Shown here in pieces: positions 17,586-24,136 of a DNA stretch of 64,000 nt (within the stretch, counting starts at the first letter, position 1; each line of letters opens with the position of its first letter). The DNA is taken from the NCBI GenBank assembly GCA_963702835.1, contig OY969762.1:1550001-1614000 (forward strand), given 5' to 3'. The position numbers and the translations under genes are program-made. This DNA is from JAFGAV01 sp041479055 (GTDB lineage Bacteria > Acidobacteriota > Aminicenantia > Aminicenantales > JAFGAV01). The notes under the pieces are model-generated. The model saw nothing but the letters and a program-made list of their open reading frames with translations. It was not told where the DNA came from and searched no databases.

Positions 17586-18179
17586 ATGATCGATGAACAA
17601 CAAAAGGAGGCCCTGGAGAACATCTCCCTCATCAAGGGCCTGATCACGGAGAGCAGGAAGGAATTGCAGTACACCGGGGGCGGCTGGATCTGCATTATTT
17701 GGGGGCTCTACAGCCTGCTGGGCTATGCCGGCCAGCGGCTTTTTGCCTTGGCCAGGCTCTACGACTGGGCAGGGCTGTGGTGGGTGGCCTTGAGTGTGCC
17801 GGCCTTCTTTTTTTCCGTCCTGGTCATAAGGAACAGGGCCAAAACCCAGTCCGTTAAGCTGAGGCGCACTCTCATCCGAGCCTTCCTGCTTTTCTGGGTT
17901 CCCCTGCTCATGCTCATGGCCGTCCTTATCGTGTTCTGCCTCGTTCTGAACGATTTGCCCGATTATTACCTTGGTCCCTTCATTCTGCTCGTAGTATCCA
18001 CCGGCTATCTTATGCTCGGCCTCCTCTTTCAGCGAAGCATCCTGGTCATGGGCATTCTCGGCTTCGCCGTCACGCTGGTTGTCACCCTCTTCTTCATCAA
18101 GCAGGCCGGCCTCATCCTGAGCCTGTTCTTCGGGATTGGATTGATCATCACCGGACTGGTCCTTAACCGCAAAAGATGA
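17586..18179 (+). CDS. Polytopic membrane protein of unknown function
   Basis: 197 residues starting at the ATG at 17586, behind TTTGGAGGCGG. After a charged N-terminal helix (MIDEQQKEALENISLIKGLI), about five hydrophobic segments follow (~40-60, 65-88, 105-130, 135-155 and 160-190). It is the first gene behind the TTGACA promoter and palindrome and lies 4 bases from the regulator gene. Membrane proteins paired with this kind of small winged-helix regulator are common, and one may sense or relay an envelope signal; no direct evidence. Confidence 0.75.
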   Translation: MIDEQQKEALENISLIKGLITESRKELQYTGGGWICIIWGLYSLLGYAGQRLFALARLYDWAGLWWVALSVPAFFFSVLVIRNRAKTQSVKLRRTLIRAFLLFWVPLLMLMAVLIVFCLVLNDLPDYYLGPFILLVVSTGYLMLGLLFQRSILVMGILGFAVTLVVTLFFIKQAGLILSLFFGIGLIITGLVLNRKR

Positions 18180-18183
18180 TCCC

Positions 18184-18492
18184 GTGAACGAGCATCCGTC
18201 CACCCAGCTCGACAAGGTCCTGACCCAGAAGGCCCGGCTGGGCATTATCTCCATCCTGATGGTCATGGAAGAAACCGACTTCAACTACCTGAAGGAAAAA
18301 CTCAACCTGACCGATGGAAACCTGAGCACCCATCTCAGCCTTCTGGAAAAAGAAAAATACATCCGCCTGCGTAAAATATTTGACCGCAAAAAACCCAAGA
18401 CCCTCTGTCAGATTACGGACAAGGGCCGCCGGGCCTTTGTGGATTATATGAACACCCTGGAAAGGATTATTAAAGACATCCCTCGGAAATGA
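18184..18492 (+). CDS. Winged-helix transcriptional regulator (HTH_34/ArsR-like)
   Basis: 102 residues from a GTG start 4 bases after the previous stop, with no clear ribosome binding site, so probably translationally coupled. The fold is a MarR/ArsR-like winged helix: RLGIISILMVMEETDFNYL, LNLTDGNLSTHLSLLEKEKY (recognition helix), IRLRKIFDRKKPKTLCQIT (wing) and GRRAFVDYMNTLERII (dimer helix). There are no cysteine pairs to suggest metal sensing. The palindrome at 17547 is its likely binding site. It sits between the membrane protein and a secreted TPR protein plus TonB receptor. Confidence 0.88.
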   Translation: MNEHPSTQLDKVLTQKARLGIISILMVMEETDFNYLKEKLNLTDGNLSTHLSLLEKEKYIRLRKIFDRKKPKTLCQITDKGRRAFVDYMNTLERIIKDIPRK

Positions 18493-18504
18493 AAGGAGCC
18501 AACC

Positions 18505-19323
18505 ATGAAAAAGAAGCAAACGAAGTGGATGCTGATGTCATTCCTCATGGCCGCCCTGCTGGCCAGCGGGCCGCACCCGGCCTGGGCCGGCGCGGTCCAA
18601 GCCTCCGCCGCGGCCGTCAAGCCCCTGACCGCCAAGATCATCGAGGCCAGGGCCAAACTCCAGGAGGGCTGGGACTCCTGGAATGTCGAGACAATGAGAA
18701 TGGGCCGGGACATGTTTCTCAAGCTCATTCTTGAGCAGAAAGCCGAGAACGCCGACCTCTATTATTACGCAGCCCTGAGCGACTGCCGGCTGAGCGTGTA
18801 CTCGTTCACCACGGGCAAGACCGAGGAGGCCGCGCCCGACATCGCCGAGGCCAGAAAATATCTGCAGAAGGCCATGGAGCTCGACCCCGGCCGGGGCGAA
18901 CTGTACGCCCTGGACGCCATTGTGCTCGGCTACCAGATCGCCCTGGACCCGCAGAAGGGCATGGAGCTCGGCATGCAGATCATCTCCTCCTTCGCTCAGG
19001 CGGAGAGCAAGGAGCCGGACAACCCCCGCGTCTGCCTCCTGAAGGGGCAGTCCTTGATCTACTGGCCGGTCGAATACGGCGGAGGCCCCGACAATGCCAT
19101 CGCCATGCTGGACCGGGCCGTGTCGCTCTTCGAGAAAGAAAAGGTTTTGGACCCGGTCAAGCCTTCCTGGGGAAAAGAGGAAGCCTATACCTTTCTGGCC
19201 CTGGCCTATGTCCGGAAGGGTGTCAAGGACAAGGCCGCGGATTATTTGAAGAAGGCTCTGGAAATAGTTCCCGGCTATCGCCTGGCCCAGGATGAGCTGA
19301 AGAAGCTCCAAGCGGAAAAATGA
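18505..19323 (+). CDS. Secreted TPR-like protein
   Basis: 272 residues with a signal peptide (ending ~residue 29, AAWAGA region) behind GAAAGGAGCC. The body is helical and TPR-like: AENADLYYYAALSDCRLSV, EARKYLQKAMELDPGRGELY and AYVRKGVKDKAADYLKKALE. It resembles periplasmic TPR partners of transporters in general shape. Its stop overlaps the next start as ATGA at 19320, coupling it to the TonB receptor; a role as a periplasmic helper of that receptor is inferred from this. Confidence 0.8.
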   Translation: MKKKQTKWMLMSFLMAALLASGPHPAWAGAVQASAAAVKPLTAKIIEARAKLQEGWDSWNVETMRMGRDMFLKLILEQKAENADLYYYAALSDCRLSVYSFTTGKTEEAAPDIAEARKYLQKAMELDPGRGELYALDAIVLGYQIALDPQKGMELGMQIISSFAQAESKEPDNPRVCLLKGQSLIYWPVEYGGGPDNAIAMLDRAVSLFEKEKVLDPVKPSWGKEEAYTFLALAYVRKGVKDKAADYLKKALEIVPGYRLAQDELKKLQAEK

Positions 19324-21445
19324 TCTGGGCGGCAGGACGAACCCTGGCCTTTATCCTGGCCCTGGCCGGCGTTCTGGCCGGCCAGGGCTCGGATTTTATC
19401 CAGGGCCGGGTTTTCGACAAAGAGACCGGGGATCCCTGCCCGCCTTTGTCAGCGTTTCCGGGACGGATCGGGGCGCCACGGCCGGGCGCGACGGCCGGTT
19501 CAAGATCGGTCTGGGCTCGGCCCTCCCGGCCGCCGGACAGAAGGTGAAGCTCACCGTCTGGCTCATCGGATACAAACGCTGTGAGGTGGAAGCCCGGCCG
19601 GGCGAGGATCTGGCCATCGGCCTCCAACTGGAGCCGCTCCCGGCCCATGAGGTCACAGTTTTGGCCGACAGCAGCGTGACCGAAGACCGCTCGCAGAGGA
19701 CCGTCACCCTGGACAAAATGGACACCTACCGGCTCCCCGGCACCGCGGCCGACCCGCTCTATGCCGCCCATGTCCTGCCCGGCGTCAACTCCCTGCCTGA
19801 TTCGTCCAGTATGCTCATCCGGGGCGGCGCTCCGGATGAAGTGGCCTATATTTTCGACGGTATCGAGGTCCCCCATCCCTTCCTCAGCCAATCCCTGCAC
19901 GAAGGCTACTTCAGCATCTTCGACAATCAGATCATCGAGGATTTCAGCGTTTCCACCTCCGGCTTTTCGGCCGCCTACGGCGACGCACTGTCCGGGCTGA
20001 TGGACATCACCGCCAAGGACACTCTGTTTCGAGGCGAGGGAGGGCTAGGCCTGAGCCTGCTCGGCCTCAACTCTTACGTGGGGCTTCCGCTTCGCAACAG
20101 CGGTACCTTGGTGGGGAGCTTCAACCTGAGCCGTTCCTATCTCATGACTGAGCTCAACGGCCGGCACGACCATTCCTTTGGCACGGAGAATGGCTTCGGC
20201 AAGTTGACCGTTCGCTTGGGGCGATTCCACACCCTCCGCCTGCTGGGTCTCTACGACGATTACCGATTCTCTGAAACGAGCGGGTTCCGGACCCTCTCCC
20301 GGAACGGAGTGGCCGGTTTCTCCCTCACCTCGACCCTGTCCAGGATCTTCGTCGCCCGGCTCACCTTGTCCGGAACTCTATACCGCGCGGAATACCACTT
20401 CCAGGACGTGTTCCAGCAGGAGTTTCAGGACAATACGGGACAGGCCCGGCTGGAGGCCTCGCTCGACCTGGAGAATCATTTTTTAGAAGCCGGCGCCGAC
20501 CTTCGCTGGAGGAAACAGGCCGTGGAGTGGCGGTCTTCGACTTCGGGCAGCCAAGGGGTGAGTGGAACGCGGCGGACGGTCTTCCTGAACGACAAGTTCC
20601 GTCTCAAAGACAACCTTTATTTCACCGCCGGGCTCAGGCTCTCCTCGCTCAGCCTCGGCCGGCCCGACTGGTCGCTCGAGCCCAGGCTGTCGTTGGCCTA
20701 TTTTCTGGGGAAGAACGACACTCTCAGGTTCTCGGCCGGCGTTTACCGCCAGTTCGGGGACTATTTCGTCCTGGAACAAGAGCCCGGCCTGCGGCCCAAG
20801 ACAGCTTATCACCTTTGCTTGAGCTATGACCGGTCCACGCCGGAGGCCAATATCAGGGTGACCATCTACGACAAGGAATACCGCGGCCTGTTCCTCAACG
20901 CGCCGGAAGGCATTGATTCAAGCAACGGCGGCCGGGGGTTCGCCCGCGGCGCTGAGTTCTTCATTAAAAAGGAAGGCCGGCGGCTGGATTTCTTGCTCGT
21001 CTACAATTTCCTCAATTCGCAAAGGCAAGAATATGATGTCCTGACCCTGGCCCGTTCTCCTTTCGAGATCACCCACTCCCTGACAGGCATCATTGCCTGG
21101 AAGGGCAAAAATTACTCCCTGGGCCTGCGCTACTCTTACGCTACGGGCCTGCCCTATACTCCCCTGCTGGACAGGACCTGGGACGAGGAAAGTCAGGCCT
21201 ACCAGCCTGTGTGGGGCGAGCCTTACAGCCTGCGATACCCGGCCTACCGGAGGTGTGATTTTAACGGCTCCTGGACGTTCCACGTCCAGAAACGTATGGT
21301 GGTCCTCTACTTCGGGATCACCAACCTGTTCAACGATCAGAACATTCTGCGCTATGATTATAACGAGGGTTATTCGGTCCGCCAGAAGAGCGTCTCCATA
21401 TTCGGCCGGACTCTGTTCGTGGGGCTGTACGTTCCTTTCTTCTGA
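19320..21445 (+). pseudogene. TonB-dependent receptor, broken by a frameshift
   Basis: Two frames make one ~708-residue receptor. The first (19320 on) encodes a signal peptide and FIQGRVFDKETGDP, the start of a carboxypeptidase-regulatory-like domain; near 19435 one base appears to be missing, and the -1 frame continues LPAFVSVSGTDRGAT, DGRFKIGLGSALPAAG, KLTVWLIGYKRCEV. The plug (VTVLADSSV, LPGVNSLPDSSSMLIRGG, SGFSAAYGDALSGLMDI) and the barrel to the last Phe (FVGLYVPFF) are intact to 21445. The reading frame after the break starts at or before 19544. Either an error in the assembly or a recent loss; otherwise it is the fourth gene of the regulated operon, coupled by ATGA. Confidence 0.8.
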
Positions 21446-21512
21446 CGAGCGTTGCTTGCGCTTCGGGGTTGGCCAGGGGGAACCGCCGCTTGCAATCTAC
21501 GGCCAGTCTTTA

Positions 21513-21854
21513 TTATCTCTGACGGAGCCCGTCCAGGACCTTCCGGGCCTGGGGGGCCATCCCGAAAAACTTCTCGAGCTTGGCGCAGCTATAGTCGGCG
21601 CAGGAGGCGCAGTTGGCCACTCCGCGCTCCAGGCCGCAAGCTCGGACGTCGCATTCGAAACAGTGAGCGCACTTGCGGCCGCCGCCCAGGCAGCCGTCGC
21701 ACATCACGTCCTTGACGGTGATGTTCGGCACGTGGTACTCCGTGCGCCACTGCACCGCCGTTTTTTCCAGAGCCTTCTGGTCATTGGCCTGAGTGGCGAT
21801 GTAGGCCGGGCAGTCCGAGCAGACCAGCCCGCAATAGGCGATGATTTTTTCCAT
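21513..21854 (-). CDS. DUF3795 cysteine-rich protein
   Basis: 113 residues with 12 cysteines arranged as CGLVCSDCPA at the N-terminus, MCDGCLGGGRKCAHCFECDVRAC in two parts, and NCASCADYSCAKLEKFF. This is the typical DUF3795 layout; members are thought to bind metal or an iron-sulfur cluster, but no function is established. Start at 21854 behind AAGGAGAATGGAG. It converges with the TonB receptor gene. Confidence 0.85.
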   Translation of the reverse strand: MEKIIAYCGLVCSDCPAYIATQANDQKALEKTAVQWRTEYHVPNITVKDVMCDGCLGGGRKCAHCFECDVRACGLERGVANCASCADYSCAKLEKFFGMAPQARKVLDGLRQR

Positions 21855-21883
21855 CTATGGCTCCATTCTCCTTGTATTCTCGG

Positions 21884-22234
21884 TCAATCCAATCCGTCAA
21901 CATTCAGGTTCCAGTTGACGTGCTTCTCATAATCATAACAGGAGATGTCGTGAGGGTAGGCGATGTCCGAATTGTTTAGAGAAAGATAAATATATGAGCC
22001 GTCCTCAAAATAGACTTTCGCCTGGCTGCCGTCAAAAATGACATGAACATAATAATAAGCCTGAGTCCCGTAGGAATAAGCCCGGGCATGATATTCATTG
22101 CCGTCGATATTCTGCCCCTTGTAGGTGGCGGCGGTAGCGACCGCTCCCACTCCCAACAAAAGCAACATGGCCAGACTTAATATAATCGTGCCCTTGAAGG
22201 ACGGCCTTAGCAAATCTTTAGTAGGAATCATCAT
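21884..22234 (-). CDS. Small secreted protein of unknown function
   Basis: 116 residues. A hydrophobic signal (GTIILSLAMLLLLGVGAVATA, residues ~15-35) is followed by a Tyr-rich, beta-strand-like region (YSYGTQAYYYVHVIFDGSQ, YFEDGSYIYLSL). No family recognised. A possible ribosome binding site AAGGATAAGG lies at the right distance and overlaps the stop codon of the remnant upstream at 22242. Confidence 0.6.
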   Translation of the reverse strand: MMIPTKDLLRPSFKGTIILSLAMLLLLGVGAVATAATYKGQNIDGNEYHARAYSYGTQAYYYVHVIFDGSQAKVYFEDGSYIYLSLNNSDIAYPHDISCYDYEKHVNWNLNVDGLD

Positions 22235-22241
22235 GGGGACC

Positions 22242-22453
22242 TTATCCTTTTTCCATCGTGATCCGAAACCGGCATTGATGGGAGCCGGTCAGGGCGGTTT
22301 CCAGAATATCAACCTTCACCGGTTGGCCCAGGACAGCTTCCCACCAGGTCCGGACGAACTTCCCTCCATAACCTTGTCTTTGACCTTGCTCCCGGCCAAG
22401 GCCGCCACATTCCGCCCGAATTCCTCGATCATTCGCCCAATTGAACTGGCCAT
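22242..22453 (-). pseudogene. Short frameshifted remnant gene
   Basis: From an ATG at 22453 one frame reads IGRMIEEFGRNVAALAGSKV and KDKVMEG before it degenerates. A second frame continues WWEAVLGQPVKVDILETAL and GSHQCRFRI to a stop at 22242. Together they look like a protein ending of the kind seen in 4VR or aminothiazoline-carboxylate hydrolase-like domains (xxCRFRI tail), but the family call is weak. Likely a decayed fragment; nothing else is seen in 22235-22467. Confidence 0.35.
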
Positions 22454-22467
22454 TCTCGATCTCCAGC

Positions 22468-23214
22468 TTAAGAAGTTTTCAACAACTTATAATTAACGCA
22501 AAATCCTTTATCAGGCACTTCATTCCACACTTTGCCATCCAAAATACGGCCACTCTTCCATTTTTGTTTTCCACCCCATTGCTTGAAAAAAAAGGGAATC
22601 TCGTTCTTAAGGCAATTATCCCTTATGAATCTGACCCATTCGGGTTTAATCTCTCTGGCTCTAGGTCCAGATTCTCCCCCAACAATGACCCAATCAATTC
22701 CACTCACAGGAAGATGATGTATAGGCCCAAGCATAGGCTCAACAGAAATAAATCTGATATGGGCGTTAACTTTTTTTAAATGGTCAATTCTATAAATATA
22801 ATCAGAATTTTCCACACTTGTCCCAATCCAAATATTTTTCGACCAATTCAACTTTTCACTTAATTCCGCCAGCCTTTCCGACCTTTTTGTGAGTATTTGA
22901 AAAATATGCCACCATGCAATATTCATAACTTTAAATACTTCAATAATGAACCTAGTTGGAATCTTTGGATGGAATAAGTCACTCATAGAATTTACAAATA
23001 TCATGCGGGGTGTTTTCCAGCGCAAAGGTTCGCCCAACAGGTCGTGATGAAGGGCTAGTCCGAAACCATTTTTATATCGAATGTTCCCCATAGCTTTTAA
23101 TCTTCGCGCCATGCGATCGGCATAACAATTTTTACAGCCCGGGCTTAGCTTAGAACAACCTGTTACGGGATTCCAGGTAGCCTCAGTCCATTCAATAGAC
23201 GATAATTGTGCCAT
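22468..23214 (-). CDS. DUF5131 / phage Gp37-Gp68 family protein
   Basis: 248 residues. The N-terminal IEWTEATWNPVTGCSKLSPG block with C20, C27 and C30 (the three-Cys motif, CxxxxxxCxxC) and YADRMARRLKAMG define the family; later blocks are IFVNSMSDLFHP, QILTKRSERL, WIGTSVEN, ISVEPMLGPI and WVIVGGESGPRAREI. The family is distantly related to radical-SAM barrels; its activity is unproven. It starts 3 bases after the tcmP stop, so the two genes form an operon, matching the usual TcmP partnership. The pair is clearly AT-richer than its surroundings, as expected for recent transfer. Confidence 0.9.
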   Translation of the reverse strand: MAQLSSIEWTEATWNPVTGCSKLSPGCKNCYADRMARRLKAMGNIRYKNGFGLALHHDLLGEPLRWKTPRMIFVNSMSDLFHPKIPTRFIIEVFKVMNIAWWHIFQILTKRSERLAELSEKLNWSKNIWIGTSVENSDYIYRIDHLKKVNAHIRFISVEPMLGPIHHLPVSGIDWVIVGGESGPRAREIKPEWVRFIRDNCLKNEIPFFFKQWGGKQKWKSGRILDGKVWNEVPDKGFCVNYKLLKTS

Positions 23215-23217
23215 ATT

Positions 23218-24078
23218 TTAGCTTACGAGAAATTTTAATCTACGCTGGGGATTAAGGCTTTTTTTAATTTCTCTCCAAAATCTGTTTCCCAATTCCCTGC
23301 GACTATATAACACAAGTCGATATAGGAGCAATTTCTTTTCATCAAAATATATTGGGACAGGGCTCTCAAGGCCCGGATCTTTAAAACCCAGCTCCCTCAT
23401 GGACCGGCTAAACTCTTTGATGATAAAGCCTTCTTTTTTTATCCCTTTTTGTTCAGCTATTTTTAGCGATTCTCTCCAATCCTTCCTTCCAAGAAACGCA
23501 TCAAGCTTCGTGCTTTCAGGGGCACGATAATATTTATCAACATTCCGAGCTGCATCCATACCGCTAGGAATCAAAACTAAAAAATCAATATATCTTGTTG
23601 ATAGTCTTCTAATTGTTGCAAATTTCAAGTTATCAAGACTATAGGGATCAACAAAACAAAAAGTAAGCACACGAAAGTTTTTGGTAGGTTGAGGTATTAG
23701 CTGCAATAATTTATCCACCTCAGAATTAGCATCGCCGTTTACGGCGCTAATATCACATTCGCGATAATTGCGTTTTATTCTTTCGGCCAGAGCATTAAAC
23801 GTTGCTTTATCTCTCTCGCAAAAAATATACTTATCGAACTTTTGATCTAGGCTCAATGCAATCATTGGTGAGCCGGGAATTATGCGATTAGCCCCCTTTA
23901 TTTTGGATCTGCCAGCTCCAGAAAAAAGGTCGATATAAACAAGGCATTCCCATATTTTTCGCATGGACTTAATAAATACAGAGGAATAGAGTGCAACATG
24001 CCTATATTTTTCTATTCCCCATGGCCCTATATCAAGCGTTAATAGCCCATCATCTTCAAGGGTCGGAATCTCCATCAT
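23218..24078 (-). CDS. tcmP: Three-Cys-motif partner protein TcmP
   Basis: 286 residues. LVYIDLFSGAGRSKIKG near residue 50, GSPMIALSL, a CERDKATFNAL segment and FCFVDPYSLDNLKF are the marks of TcmP, a partner of three-Cys-motif (DUF5131) proteins; the GAGR and ERD blocks resemble a Rossmann-type methyltransferase-like site. Start set at 24078 because AGGGGG lies 7 bases upstream; the ATG at 24084 is too close to it. It has its own promoter at 24100-24128 and a lower GC content than neighbouring genes. Function unknown; the pair is often suspected of being mobile or defence-related. Confidence 0.88.
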   Translation of the reverse strand: MMEIPTLEDDGLLTLDIGPWGIEKYRHVALYSSVFIKSMRKIWECLVYIDLFSGAGRSKIKGANRIIPGSPMIALSLDQKFDKYIFCERDKATFNALAERIKRNYRECDISAVNGDANSEVDKLLQLIPQPTKNFRVLTFCFVDPYSLDNLKFATIRRLSTRYIDFLVLIPSGMDAARNVDKYYRAPESTKLDAFLGRKDWRESLKIAEQKGIKKEGFIIKEFSRSMRELGFKDPGLESPVPIYFDEKKLLLYRLVLYSRRELGNRFWREIKKSLNPQRRLKFLVS

Positions 24079-24099
24079 GCTCATTCCCCCTAACTAAAT

Positions 24100-24128
24100 A
24101 TATTACTAACGATAATTAATTGCATCAA
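24100..24128 (-). promoter_or_regulatory. Promoter of the tcmP-DUF5131 pair
   Basis: On the minus strand TTGATG (24128-24123), 17-base spacer, TAATAT (24105-24100), in an AT-rich gap between the polymerase stop at 24137 and the tcmP start. It gives the pair independent expression from the upstream SOS genes. Confidence 0.5.
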
Positions 24129-24136
24129 TTTTTTTC

